A DNA stretch of 64,000 bases from Saccopteryx bilineata (GCF_036850765.1 NC_089494.1:60816309-60880308), one strand, 5' to 3'. Shown: positions 23,323 to 35,594, numbered from the stretch's first letter. Numbers and translations are program-made. The notes: a model not told the origin generated them from the letters alone.

Positions 23323-26300
23323 CCCATCTAGAAGCCACATAAGAGATAAAAGTAGGAGACATCTGAAACACAGAGCAGTATATTTGCAAATTATTGTTTC
23401 AGACTGAGCTTTAAATGGGACTGAGCTGAAATAGATATTCTCCCTCAGTTCTCTGAGCTGGAGTTCATAAAAAAAAGTAAGCAGTTGTAGAGCCAAACTT
23501 TAAAAGTACATTTATGCTGTACATCTAAGTTGCAATGTGAGTGTTGGTCAAATAAGTTTGTAAATATGATGTATATGTTTGTTTGCTTACAGTTTGCATT
23601 GGGTGTGGGGGACAGGCTGTAAGCAGGTGGGTCATTATAGCCTAAGGCTTAGTTTTAAGACTAAGCTTTTCCCCACACCCTTGACTGTTGCATGTTGTGG
23701 GGTGGTGCACTCTCATGAGGAATCCCATTATGTCTCAGATAAGTGACTTTGTATCAGAGACTTCCTTGTTTGTATATTGGATTAAAGGTTTTGATTTCTA
23801 CAATATAAAATGGGGCAGAGGAGCCCATGCAGGGGCAGGGCAGAGAAAGGCCACGTGGAGTAGAGGAGAAGCAGCCAAGATGGCAGAGTGCTGAAGGAGA
23901 AGCCAGTTTATGCAGAGTTTGTGCAGAAAGAAGGAGATGGGAAACATAGGTGAATAAGGCTGGTGAGGTACAAACCTTTGATTGTAGGAAACTCAGATAA
24001 GTCAGTGGCTTTGGGAGCCCTGAATGGAAAGAGAAGTGTTTTCCTACTGTGTGTATTTCTCGCCTACCGGGTATGAACTAGAATTAAAGCTAATGGCCCA
24101 CCAGTTCTTGGCTGCGTTGTTTCATTATTGTCTGTCCGAATCAAATGTGAACCTGCAGGCAGCTGTGATGGTGGCCGTGGCTACTGGCTTTACAGTGAGC
24201 AAACTATAATTCCCTACCTCATACCTGTCTACAATGGCTTTTCATCAAAAGAGTAGAGGAAGGATGAGAGATGGTCAGGAAAAACTATGACTGTGCTCCT
24301 ACCAATGAAGATACACCCTCACTTTTCACTCCTCCTTATTCCTCTGACCCTGGAGTTTCTTAGATCCATGGCTTTGACCCACAGAAGTAACGCTATGGAT
24401 GTTAGTGGTTATGGTCCTTCCCCAACCGCCCCAATCTAAGTAATGTGACTTCAGAACTGCCCGTATTGCCATGGTATCAGAGGACAGATCAGAAAGCTTT
24501 GAAGCTCCCCTGTCCTGTGGACACCTGGCAGGCCCCCAGCATGCCCAGTGCTGCCTCTTGCCAGCTCACAGCATGAGCAGCTTGCCACCTCCACCCCTTG
24601 GAGAGGGTCCAAGTCTCCTTTCCTTCCTCCCTAGTAATGAGACCATAATTAGCATAAACTGGAACAGATTAACATAGAGCTGTGTGGAGGGCTAAGTATA
24701 CAGTCTTTAGAAACAGCCACAGACATTTGGGATATTTTAAATGTCTATGAAAGTTTTAAGTCCTACCCCAGGTAATCGAAGCTCAATGTTGAAAGGGTCC
24801 GGAGGCCTATCTGTCCAGCTTCTACCTACCATGTGAATCCCTTTTACAACACTGGGTTACCTGGTGAGGCTTCAGCCTTCCGGTAATGAGAGTCTCATTA
24901 CCCACAAGGGGCAGTTGTTCTCATCCCTGTAACAGCCATCCCTGTAGGGAGGATACCACGCAGGAAATGAGTTCCTATAAGCTTGAGATGATTACAATTC
25001 CTACTTTCTCAGCATCCTGTTTGACCCAATTTCTTTTTCATGGCCCAAGTTTGTGTTGATCTTCATCAAATAAAACTTATTGAAGACCAGATATGAAAAC
25101 CTACCCAGATAATTAAATCAGCAGGTTAGAAGGCATCAGTGACCGACGGATGTTGTTTTCTACAGAGTCTGTGGTCTCAGCTGAGGTTACCCTGTACGTT
25201 AACATGTAAATGGAACTCTCTCCAGCTTCTATCTAACATTCTCTGGAAGTCGTTCCCACAATTTCTGAAAGTTCCCAAGGGCTTCTGTTCTCATGGCCAC
25301 TTCGGCTCCTCTGGAGTTGACTCTTCTTGCCTTTGGGGCTCTTATCTCTGCTTACGCTCCACCCCCACCCTCTCCGGGAACTCCACTTGTTGCCTTACCT
25401 TGTTACTGAGTTCCTCAAACAATTAACTTCTGAAACTCTGGGGAGGTGAGCTATGCAAAATACTTAAAATTGAACATTAGATAGCCTTTAAAATCCTCTG
25501 GCCACCTTCCCACAGAAATCTCCTCAAAACCACCTTGCTGGGTGGTATGCGGTGTCCTCCACGTCTGGCTCTATCTCCCCCTCCTTCCTGCTCCCCTCCT
25601 CGTCCTTGCCCATCCCCAGCTCCCTCTTCACTCCTGAAGCAGAGCCGCATAGCTGCCTATGTTCACTGTCTTCCTCCAACCCGTGCCCTTAAACTGTTTC
25701 AGGTCTGTTCTCTAAATAAAAAGTGCTAAGTGTAAGTAAATGTATATTTTTACCTGCTATACCTCCATGGAGAGTGTTGGGTACCAAACCCTAAGGTACT
25801 AATATTTGATTTTTTTATCCCTCACCCGTGATACTGTGTATAGAGAACACGGGAACACTATCCTTGAGTTATGGTAATAGAAAAACAGGGCCAATGCTTT
25901 CCTGGGCGGGATTGCAAGGAAAACTTGGCTGACATCCCCAGGATGCCCTCTTTGTGGGTGGCTCTGTGCCCCTTCCATGCAGCAGGTTCATCCTACTTCT
26001 GCGCATGCATCGTGGCCCTAGGCATGGGGAGGGTGGTAATATTCACTGCAAAGGTCGTTCCTTACTGGTGTCAGGGGGAACAGGAAATAAGTAATATTAA
26101 AATTCCCTAAGGTGACATGCATGTGCCATGCACAGCAGAGGAGTCAGCCATAACCAGAGCACTTCAAAGTGGACAGGGAGACCCAGGCAGCCCTTCTCAG
26201 GGTTTGTTATAAATGTGGACCTGGCGAGGCTGGCAAAGCAAGTGGAAAGCATGGAAAAATCAAAACAAAAACTGCCTCCTAGATAAGGTATGGCTGAAAT

Positions 26301-26849
26301 TCACACCCTCTTATTTGTGGCTTCTGTTTGTGCTTGTACTCAGATGTTTGTGTTCTTCCAGGGAAACAATAGGCTCATTAGAGCACAAGTGAAGAAGTTA
26401 TTTAATAGGTTCGTAAGTCACCCGGTTCTTACAAGACAACAGCCATGCAGGGCTGCAGATGAGTGAGAATCACTGATGAAGCTTTAAATTGATACACTCA
26501 CTGAAGCGTGAGCTATCAATAGTGACCTTGTTTGCTGCTTCCCAAGCACACAAGTGGAGTTCTCTGGAACCTTTCAGTAGCAAGCAGTGCATTTAAGCTA
26601 ATTTCAAAGAACTGCATTTAACTTAACCAAAAGCTCCATTTAATTGTTTCTGGGTTTCCAAGGATTAAACTCATATTAGAATGGTAGGTTTAAACTTTTA
26701 TTTTAGTTATTTCATGTTTTAAAAATACAGTTCTGGCAGAAGAGTCTACGCTTGCATCTTCTAAATGTATCTCTCCAACATGAAAACCCAGCCGAAGGTT
26801 TAAGGAGATTGCAGCTGGAGCAAACCCAAAGCACTCGAGTAGTAACAGC
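23323..26849. other. Unique intergenic sequence, 3.5 kb
   Basis: No gene recognised. Pyrimidine-rich patches occur (for example 25560-25680). Part of 24780-24990 may be a very old repeat, but I cannot assign it. Confidence 0.45.
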
Positions 26850-27420
26850 CACTATTCATCTACTGCTTGCTGGTTACCAACTCCTATGATGTGAACTTTA
26901 ACATGCCTCATTTTATTTCATTCTCACCATGACCTTGGGAGGAACAGCTCAGGAAATTAAGGCTTAAAGAGGTAAAAATACATTACCCAAGGTCCCAGAG
27001 CTAATGCAGAGTTAAGATTCAAACCTAAGGCCTTGGCTGGTTGGCTCAGTGGTAGGGCGTCAGCCCAGCGTGTGGAAGTCCTGGGTTCGATTCCCGGCCA
27101 GGGCACACAGGGAAGTGCCCCTCTGCTTCTCCACCCTTCCCCCTCTCCTCTCTCTCTATCTCTCTCTTCCCCTCCCACAGCCAAGGCTCCATTGGAGCAA
27201 AGTTGGCCCACATGCTGAGGACGGCTCTATGACCTCACTCACTGGAATGGCTTCAGTTAAAAAGGAGCAATGCCCCAGATGGGCAGAGCATCACCCCCTG
27301 GTGGGTTTGCCAGGTGGATCCTGGTCAGGTGCATGAAGAAGTCTGTCTCTCTGCCTACCCACTTTTCAGGAAAAAAAAAAAATTCAAACCTAGGGCCTGA
27401 GCTCTTAGCTGCTATCCTAC
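26850..27420 (-). repeat. MIR relic, antisense, split by a SINE
   Basis: The left part has TTATTTCATTCTCACCATGA, CAGGAAATTAAGGCTTAAAG and ACCCAAGGTCCCAGAGCTAA. The right part resumes after the SINE with CTAGGGCCTGAGCTCTTAGC. The interruption is the insertion at 27028-27381. Confidence 0.7.
27028..27381 (+). mobile_element. tRNA-derived SINE, VES-like family, full length
   Basis: The head GGCCTTGGCTGGTTGGCTCAG and B box GGTTCGATTCC are well kept. A pyrimidine tract, GC-rich body and A tail follow. TSD ATTCAAACCTA occurs at 27017-27027 and 27382-27392. It interrupts an antisense MIR. Confidence 0.92.
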
Positions 27421-27617
27421 CCAATCTTGGTTCCATGTGATTCCACAAATATGTAAGTCTGTGACTTTTTCTTAATTGGGAATGTAATACAAGAAATAGA
27501 AGTTGACCAGTATTCGTTCTCTTGTTGCCTGGCACGTGAATGGCATTCCATTTGCCCAGGTGCTCAGCTTTATCTAAATTTTCCAAATTAAAATCCAACC
27601 TCTTAAAAATCTTCTAC

Positions 27618-27834
27618 CAGTGGTCGGCAAACTCATTAGTCAACAGAGCCAAATATCAACAGTACAACGATTGAAATTTCTTTTGAGGGCCAAATTTTTT
27701 AAACTTAAACTATGTATATAGGTGGGTACATTCCTTATTGAGGTAGCATCCGCATGTGGTATTTTGTGGAAGGGTCACACTCAAGGGGCCAAAGAGCCAC
27801 ATGTGGCTCGCAAGCTACAGTTTGCAGACCAGGG
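27618..27834. mobile_element. 217-bp hAT MITE, slightly decayed end
   Basis: The left end CAGTGGTCGGCAAACT pairs with right end AGTTTGCAGACCAGGG (three mismatches in 16). Inside, GGCCAAAGAGCCACATGTGG is well preserved. I find no matching 8-bp TSD. It resembles the OposCharlie-like hAT group that spread among vertebrates, an assignment from memory only. Confidence 0.75.
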
Positions 27835-27871
27835 CCTAGCCCATATCTCCTCTGGTACTAGTGTATGTTGG

Positions 27872-28045
27872 CTCTCCTTCTTCCCCTCCAATCCAGTTTC
27901 CACACTGGCCAGAGTTTCTACTGTAAAACACAAAGTTGGTCATGCCTTTCCACTTCTTAGCACCATCCATAGCTTCCTGTTGTCTACTTCCCATCAAGTC
28001 CAGACTCAGCACAGCACCCAAAGCCTGTCATAGTCCCTAACCTCT
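27872..28045 (+). repeat. L2 LINE fragment
   Basis: CACAAAGTTGGTCATGCCTT, CACCATCCATAGCTTCCTGT and CATCAAGTCCAGACTCAGCA follow the L2 3' order. Confidence 0.5.
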
Positions 28046-28599
28046 TTTATTCTTCTTCCTTTTTTTTTTTTTTTCGCCTCTCATCCTTACTTGTACACTT
28101 CAATAATCACATTACTCTTTGTTTCCCAAATTCAGAATCAGAAAATTTAAGTAACTTACCTACCAGCATGATCCAGAAGCCCTGCTTCCAGGTAAGCAGA
28201 ATTTGGTAAAATTTCTGGGAGAAGCAGAAATTATATATAGTTTGAAGATTGGAAGAAACCTTAGTGATGATCAATTGTGCATATTCTTTGTTTTTCAATG
28301 AAATATGAAAGTCCAAAGTCAGAAAGCACCCTGCTCAGGATCACATAGCTCCCGAAGGTGTCTGTGCCTATTCATATAGAGAGAGCTTCAACACAGATCA
28401 AAAACTTCTGTCCTATCATTTCTAAGTGTAGCAAGTGAAAGTATCCATCTACCTTTTATTTTAAACATCAAAATTTCCAATTCAATTGCACTGCAAGCTT
28501 GTACCTTGAAGGAATAAAGTAATTTCCATGTTTAGGAGGCTTTCACACATTAAAAACAAATCTTAGAGACTTCTCAACCCTGCAGTTTCTAGCTTATTA

Positions 28600-28740
28600 T
28601 TCATTCTCTAATTCACCAAATATTTACTGATACTACTACATACTATATATCCCATATACCAGGCACTGGGAAACAAAGATAAGATTTCTTCCATTTAGGA
28701 GCTCATCATCTAGTATAAATAAAAAATGTATATACGTTTA
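28600..28740 (+). repeat. L2 LINE 3' fragment
   Basis: AATTCACCAAATATTTACTG, ATACCAGGCACTGGGAAACA and TAGGAGCTCATCATCTAGT are L2 3' phrases in order. Confidence 0.6.
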
Positions 28741-28984
28741 TTTTTTCATTCAATAGGAGAAACTTTCAGGAGGGATGTGTGCTATTCTAAGGAAACAGAG
28801 AAGTGGACAACTCAAAGAGAGTTTGATAGAAGGACACAGACATCTGTGCTGGCCTAAAGAACGAGTGGGCATTGGGCTAGGAGAGACAGTGAGAAGAGGG
28901 AGCTTGTGAAGACGCATTGCCCATTGCTCTGAAAAAGGCATCTTTCTCTTTTTCTCCAAAGGGTCTTGAGATTTCAAAAGTAGC

Positions 28985-29200
28985 AATGGCTAATAGTAGC
29001 ATAGTGCTGGCAGTATGCAAGGGACTCCTCAAAATGCTTCTGGTGTAAACATTCATGTAATCCTCCAACTATCTTCATTGCACAGATGAGAGAACTGTGG
29101 CAAGAAAAAGTAAATAACACGGCTAAGGTCACACACAACTGGCAAGTCATAGAACCAGGGCTGGATCCTAGCAGCCTGGTTCCTTAGTGTGTGAGTCCAA
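28985..29200 (-). repeat. MIR SINE relic, antisense
   Basis: TGTAATCCTCCAACTATCTT, GCACAGATGAGAGAACTGTG and AAGGTCACACACAACTGGCA give antisense MIR order. Confidence 0.75.
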
Positions 29201-29591
29201 CCACAACACTGCTTTGTTTCTAGTATATTTCACAACACAATGCTAAAACATTAACTCAGGTGGGGGAGGACGATTACATTCCCATCTCAGCCCGTCTGAG
29301 GCTCAGGGTATACACTGGAGTTGGGTCGCTGACCATCTCCACTTGTCTCAGCAGTAACCAGACAGAACCAATCTTCCTGGGGCTAGAACAGAGGTTGGCA
29401 AGCTTTTTCTCCCAAAGGCCAGATAGTAAATCAGTTAAGCTTTGTGGGCCATATGGTTTTTGTCACAATTACTTATCTCTGCTGTTGTAGCACAACATCA
29501 CCTATAGACAATATGTAAATAAGTGGGTGTGACCCTGTCCCAATAAAACTTCATTTACAGAAACTAACGTGTTACAAAATATTGCTCTTTT

Positions 29592-30073
29592 TTTTTTTTT
29601 TTTTTTTTTTTTGGTATTTTTCTGAAGCTGGAAACGGGGAGAGACAGTCAGACAGACTCCCGAATGCGCCCGACCGGGATCTACCTGGCACGCCCACCAG
29701 GGGCGACGACGCTCTGCCCACCTGGGGGGGGGGGTGCTCTGCCCCTCCGGGGCATCGCTCTGTTGCAACTAGAGCCACTCTAGTGCCTGGGGCAGAGGCC
29801 AAGGAGCCATCCCCAGCGCCCAGGCCATCTTTGCTCCAATGGAGCCTCGCTGTGGGAGGGGAAGAGAGAGACAGAGAGGAATGAGAAGGAGAGGGGTGGA
29901 GAAGCAGGGCGCTTCTCCTGTGTGCCCTAGCCGGGAAGAGAGAGACAGAGAGGAATGAGAGGGGGAGGGGTGGAAAAGCAGGGCGCTTCTCCTGTGTGCC
30001 CTGGCCGGGAATCGAACCTGGGACTTCTGCACGCCAGGCCAACGCTCTACCACTGAGCCAACCGGCCAGGGCC
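29592..30073 (-). mobile_element. tRNA-derived SINE, VES-like, antisense, with internal duplication
   Basis: The plus strand runs from a T tail through GTATTTTTCTGAAGCTGGAA and the GC-rich body to the antisense head GAGCCAACCGGCCAGGGC. The flanks TATTGCTCTTTT (29580-29591) and TATTCTTCTTTT (30074-30085) are a near-matching TSD. A 74-bp block is repeated in tandem (29861-29934 and 29935-30008), making this copy longer than its relatives. The 156-codon open frame across it is a by-product. Confidence 0.9.
29861..30008. repeat. 74-bp tandem duplication inside the SINE
   Basis: Two adjacent 74-bp copies both begin GAAGAGAGAGACAGAGAGGA and end GCCGGG. They differ at about four positions. Confidence 0.9.
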
Positions 30074-30324
30074 TATTCTTCTTTTGAATTGTTTTTAACC
30101 ATTTACAAATGCAAAACCCAGTTTTAGCTCAAACACCATACAATCACAGGCAATGGTCTGATTTGGCCCCATGGCCGTAGTTTGCTAGTTCCTGGTTTAG
30201 AGTGTAGAGCATAATTTCTAATTTTAAAGAGAATTCTACAGGAATCCACCCAGTTATGTATACCCACCGAGTACTCAATAAATGTTAACTGACACTGCAG
30301 GGTGCCTCACAGGGATGTGGTAGC

Positions 30325-30475
30325 GAGAAATCCATGACCTGGAAAGAGCACAGGACTAGGGAGTAGAAGACCAGCCTGGAGTCCCAGATCATTACTTACT
30401 AACAGTAACTTTAAGACAGTCATTAATCTCCAACCGGGCCTTGGTTTCCTGCTCATTTGTCATTGCCAGTGACAG
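30325..30475 (+). repeat. MIR SINE relic
   Basis: CCTGGAGTCCCAGATCATTA followed by TAACTTTAAGACAGTCATTA and CTTGGTTTCCTGCTCATTT gives sense MIR order. Confidence 0.55.
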
Positions 30476-30504
30476 GCCAGGGTATCTTTATAGTAGCTAC
30501 ATTT

Positions 30505-30725
30505 TCTTGTATTGTGCTTACAAGCATGGCGCTTTGCATATGTTAATTTACTCAATCCTTACAACAACCCTATGAGATATGTACTAGTAATATCCCCACT
30601 TTTCAGATAAGAAACAGAGAGACTAACATGCCCACAGTCACGCAGCTGGTACACGGCAGGGGCAGAACTTGAACCCATTCTGGCTTTGGAATCTAGCTCT
30701 TAATAGGGTGTAATACCGTCTCTTA
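30505..30725 (-). repeat. MIR SINE relic, antisense
   Basis: CTTACAACAACCCTATGAGA, ATATCCCCACTTTTCAGATA, ACAGTCACGCAGCTGGTACA and GAACTTGAACCCATTCTGGC are antisense MIR phrases, well preserved. Confidence 0.8.
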
Positions 30726-30865
30726 AATGAGGAAGGTCTCTTCCTCTACAAAGAAATGCACATGCACAAGCCTCTTCGCACCCTTAGAATGGAGCCTGAG
30801 GAATATCATCAAAGAATTTGAGAAACAGAAGCTCAAAAATAAAATATGCAAATAATCGTATTCAT

Positions 30866-31090
30866 ACCTGGCATTTTGTGAGCACTTCATATCCGGTCAG
30901 TTTTTTACTCTGTGTTATCTCATTTAACCCTGCTAACAACAATTTTATGGAGTAAGTACTATTATCAACCCCTTTCACAGAAAATTGAGGCTTAGAGAGA
31001 TTAAAGAACTTGTGCAATGCCTCAGGATGATAAATAGCAGAGCTCAGACTTGAATACAAGCCACCAGATCTCAGAGCCCAAACGTCTCCT
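30866..31090 (-). repeat. MIR SINE relic, antisense
   Basis: ATCTCATTTAACCCTGCTAA, AGTAAGTACTATTATCAACC and AAATTGAGGCTTAGAGAGAT are antisense MIR phrases. Confidence 0.78.
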
Positions 31091-31939
31091 TTAGCGCAAT
31101 GACGCTCTTTCAGCTGTACTTGCACATGCTGTGCACTATTAGTGCACTCAGCGGCACTGCAGGTTAAATACGGCTTTGCCAGCTGGCCTGAGAACCTAGC
31201 CACCATTTAGAACTCAACTACCATGGTATGAAACAACCGATTGATAAGCAGATTTTGGAAAATAGACAGTAATTGAATTGGGGGCTGTATATGTGCTGTG
31301 GCACAGTCGGAATGAGGGTCATACTTTTTGACGTTTGTTTACTTACATGTGTCTGTCTTTCCTGTATATGAGTTAGACACTTCTTCCTTTGGAGACATAT
31401 TTGTCTCATTCCACTATGTCCCTGCAGTGCCAACTGTACTGCTTTGCCTGAAGTGGGCAGCCAGTGATCTACTAGTTAACTCCTGATCACTAAAGGTGGA
31501 AGGTGTACAATGACAGCTCTCAGCAACCACCCCCAAAATTTGCCTCTAAACATACTGGAGGAAGCAAAATAATCTATGAGTGTCTGTAGGCACACGCTGC
31601 ACCATTATTGAGGTATATTGAATTGAAAGGCCACAGATCAAGGTCAGTGTGAGTGCTGAAAAGAAGCATAAAGATATTGAGAAGTGGCTCTTGTAATCAT
31701 GGAAATGAAGCTCCTTGACAAGGACCTCTATGTGAACTGTGCAGATGCTGGGTGGCTTACCCGATAGTAACAACAGTTCTTATTAAGCTTGTCTTGTTCA
31801 TTTGCTTTAAAGGCATGTGCTGTATTTATTAGCAATGCATATGAAGGAGTCTCCTTAATGTTGGATTAGCCACCCTTTCCCTGGAGTATTTTCTGGATCT
31901 AAAGCTGTGGAGAGGAGTGAGAATGAGTTCAAGGCAGAG

Positions 31940-32115
31940 ATCTGGGACTGGGTTGCAGTGTGACCTTGCACAAGTCACTTTATCACCACCCTTCTATTTC
32001 CACCTCGATAAAAATAGCAGTGTTAATACCTGCCCTCTTTCTAACTCTCAAAGATAAATCAATGTCTGAAAACTGCTTTGAGCTTTTCGATATAAAGGCG
32101 AGCATTTCTTACCAT
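31940..32115 (+). repeat. MIR SINE relic
   Basis: GTGTGACCTTGCACAAGTCA followed by AAAAATAGCAGTGTTAATACC gives sense MIR order. Confidence 0.65.
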
Positions 32116-32689
32116 CATTAATTAACATGTATTAATAGAAAGAGTAGTACAGAAGCCTCAAAGGTGATCCAAAATAGTGATGAACATACCTGTCATATTA
32201 TATTAGCAACTGTCACAGAGCAAGCCGGGGAAATGAACAGCTTCTCTCCCTAATACTGCAGAGTTCTTCTTCCTGCAAACTGATTCCTGTGAAATTTAAT
32301 TTAGAAAAAAAATACTTGTATGCCAAGTTTCATTCACTTGGAAATTTCTTAGCAAGTAATGTAGCTTTCTGAAAAAAAGTGTGGGAGGGAACTATCACCT
32401 TTTTCTTCCTAATTTCATGACTGCCAGGTATACATAATCTTATAATAGGGAAGGGAACACCCGTTAACCACCATTACAGCCAGGGTATAAATATAAGGAC
32501 ACATTTATTTTTAAAAATGCATCACCTCTTTTCTCCTTCACCAGGCTATTTTGCCTGAAGTCATTTGACAGCAAAGCAACCTTTGGTCTTGTCTGAAGAG
32601 GTTTTGCCAGCTCTCTATGCACCTGTGTCCGTCCGTGCAGTAAACCTGACTTTAGGACTCTCATCACAAATGAACTGTCAGATCATTAC

Positions 32690-35590
32690 TACAGTTGATG
32701 CAGTATAATCGGTCTCGAAATTAGAATCCGTCTGGCCAGGCTAGGCGCTCTCTTGCCACAGAGGCTAATTCACTTCTTGAATATGCATTCATGGAGATGC
32801 GCCTCGATTTGGAATCCAGGGGGAGTACACGTTAAGAGCAGATTTTCTGAATTAGCATGGCACGAGGGAAGGGCCCTTCATTTAGACGGCTGCAGATGCC
32901 GCTCCCTCCTGTTCATTACAATTGCATTTCATCAGCTTTATGATGTCCACATGTCAATTGAGTGTGAGGATTTTTCACACAAAAGAGCCTCAGGGAAAAC
33001 GACTCCACTAGCTAATCAGCTGATTATCATACCTCAAATGGGCTGCAGTACTTGCTGCTCCCAACCTGTACGGGCAGGAGCAGAATTGACGATTAAGACT
33101 ACAAAGAAAGAGGGCTCTTCAGCCAGTTTAAGGAAATTAAGGAGGAATTTGTCAGCAAGAAGAAGAAAGAACTACAGCTGAAGTGGAAGCCTTTGAAATA
33201 GATGGGCATTTGAAATAAAAAGACTAGTGTATTTCTTTAAAAGGGGGTTGGTGGGAGAGGGTGAAAGGTTAATTAACTATATTATCTGCCCGTTTATGCC
33301 CAGCTGTGTAAAGCTCTGTCTGCCTTGCCCCGGATTTTAAAACCTTGATTCAAGAACCCAACTCAGTGTCAAGAAGAGTGTTTTGGAGTAATTGAATTAA
33401 TTTCTGACAAGTCGACTATACACAACTGCCCCTGGGCATCTCCTCATAGATTTCCTTAGATTGTTTGGGATTAATTGATTAATAACAAGAACATGATGAT
33501 GAGAGAAGACAACATTCATGCGTCCACAAAGAATGCTAACGTGGGGAACTATTTATGAAAGTCATCCTTTGGGATTTTATCATCAGAGGTGTGTTTTTAT
33601 ATTCTTTGAGGGGAAGAAATTAATATGTGGTCTTTTTTCTATTTATGTCTGAAATTTACCGAAGTTTTCTGCCAGCTCCCCGGGGTGTTCCTCGAGTCTA
33701 TCTCAAATGCAGTTAGAGCAGAGGCTGTCTTTTGCTTCACAGTGCGTCTGCCTTATGCTTTCATCAAAGGAGTCTAACTCACACAGATGCACTATTTAAC
33801 AATGCCATCCCCTGCTTTCATCAGAAGGGAGAAGGTTGCAGAGCCGAGCCCTGCAGAATAAGGGGGGGCAGGTCCCCTGTGATCGGCGAAAGCTGAACAT
33901 CGGTGCCAGTTTCCATCTGTCATGATAGCCTATCTCCGAACCTTCAATCTGTCAAAAGCTCGCTGCCTGGCTGAAGGCTCCAGGAGATTTGGTGCACTAA
34001 ACACATTTGACAACAGCATTATCACTGCAAGGAGCCAGCAAAATGCCATCAATGTGTTAATTGTAACTGGCTATGTAAAGTGTCACTTCCCATATCATTT
34101 AACACCAGTTTCGCCTCTTTTGCAGCTCCTAATTTTCTACACTTTATAAACATATGGATTGCTCTTGTAACAACAATGTGATCTTCTTAGCAGAGATTTA
34201 ATTCTGCTTGGATACACTGCACTCCAGCCTCTCTCTAACTGGGAAACAGCGACAAGGAGGGGACTTGAGGGCAATGGGGAGGCTGGGAGGGTGGGAACGG
34301 AGAAAAGAAAATAGAGGGAGACTTGGGGCAATGGAGCTGAGCAGGGGAAAGACCAGCGGGAATGAAGTGCTTCTCACCATGCAGGCTGTGGTGATATTTT
34401 TTTAGATGCACGAAATGGTGGTGCTTTTTTCAGGGTGTGTTCATGCTAATCGGTAAATAGTTCAGTTTCTTTTGCAGAGGATGAAAAATGTATATGCAGA
34501 ATTTTTGCAGGCAGTGGGTTTTCTTCCATCATAATATGAACAGTTTTATAATGATAAACATGAGAGCAGCGTGTAAATAAATGAAAAATCTCCCTTGAAG
34601 ATCTGAATGGGTTTTTAGCACCCAAGTACCTAATATTCAATTTCTAGTACAACCAGGGCCAGGTGTTAAATTTCTCTAGTTACTGTCACTAATGCAAATT
34701 AGATTCTTTTTCTGCTCGTAAAAAATCAAATCCACATTAGAAATTAGCTATAAAATGTAATGACTTAAATGTTATAGTGTTTTACAAATCTCCCTGCATT
34801 TCTACGGTAGATAATGCTGTAAAACTGAAAGAAGATAATAAAATATGGGAGGAAGTGGAGTTATTTAAAGGTCTTCGGTGACTGCTTACTTACAAATGTG
34901 ATGTATTCTTTTGCTCTTCTCCTTCCTCGTCCCACTTCATTGTGGGAAATGAGCACATTTATGATTCCATTATTTTTTTAACAACCTGAGGAGTAATCAA
35001 AATACATTTTTAAATGATACCGCAGGAGCTGGAGAGATAGCGAAGAAACCAGCACCCAGAGAAGCTGACAATACCTTTCCATCTTTTAATCATTGCTATT
35101 GTAACCATCCTGAGGAAAGTTTGGAGTGGTTAAATAAAGAGTGTAATTAGCATTTTAAAACTCTTCATTAACGGCATCACCAAATTTACATAGGAAGTTA
35201 GTTCATAGCCTGCACCTGGAGACCTACCGCAGAAACCTGTGCAAAAATATCCAAACGCAGAAGAGAAACTTTCCTTTAAAATGAAACGCTGAAAAGAAAT
35301 TCTACAATGCAAAGCAGAGCAAAATTGAACTGGGAAGATCATAAAAGCCATGCATTTATCAAAATTTAAATCCTAACAGCATCCATTCATTCAGCTGTAG
35401 AATGCATATTTCACTCCACCTCTGCCAAGTACCCAATTTAGGTCCTTAAATTAAAATCATAATGAAACTCTAGGCCCCAGATGAATAGGGAGTTCTTATA
35501 AAGCAAATAAGATTACAATTAGGATTTTCACACTTCTGAACTCAGTTAAAGAAACTTAGATCCCAGAATAGGTTTATCTGAAAAACTTGA
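32690..35590. promoter_or_regulatory. Repeat-free island, candidate conserved regulatory DNA
   Basis: About 2.9 kb without any repeat I can recognise, set among dense repeats on both sides. It holds clusters of homeodomain-type motifs: TAATCAGCTGATTA (33013-33026, a perfect 14-bp palindrome with a CAGCTG E-box), TTAATTAA (33269-33276) and ATTAATTGATTAAT (33470-33483). The 142-codon frame at 32753-33181 shows no domain. Enhancer function is inference from composition and repeat depletion only. Confidence 0.4.
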
Positions 35591-35594
35591 TGAT

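Larger units (their letters stand above)
29389..30194 (+). mobile_element. hAT-Charlie relic split by a SINE
   Basis: The left part starts CAGAGGTTGGCAAGCTTTTT and includes GGCCAGATAGTAAATCAG and CAATAAAACTTCATTTACAG. The right part (30086-30194) ends GGCCGTAGTTTGCTAGTTCCTG. The outer octamers GGCTAGAA (29381-29388) and GTTTAGAG (30195-30202) agree at 5 of 8 bases and may be a decayed TSD. The interruption is a SINE. Confidence 0.78.

Noticed and set aside
29572..30042. 156-codon open frame on the minus strand
   Set aside because: It lies almost wholly in an antisense SINE and owes its length to the 74-bp duplication and GC-rich body. Same-frame relatives occur in the other SINE copies.
32753..33181. 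142-codon open frame on the plus strand
   Set aside because: No domain, signal or recognisable family. The mix of residues looks random, and the region looks more like non-coding regulatory DNA. Conservation of the frame would be needed to revive it.
33922..34149. 75-codon frame in the repeat-free island
   Set aside because: Short, no domain, no clear splice or start context.
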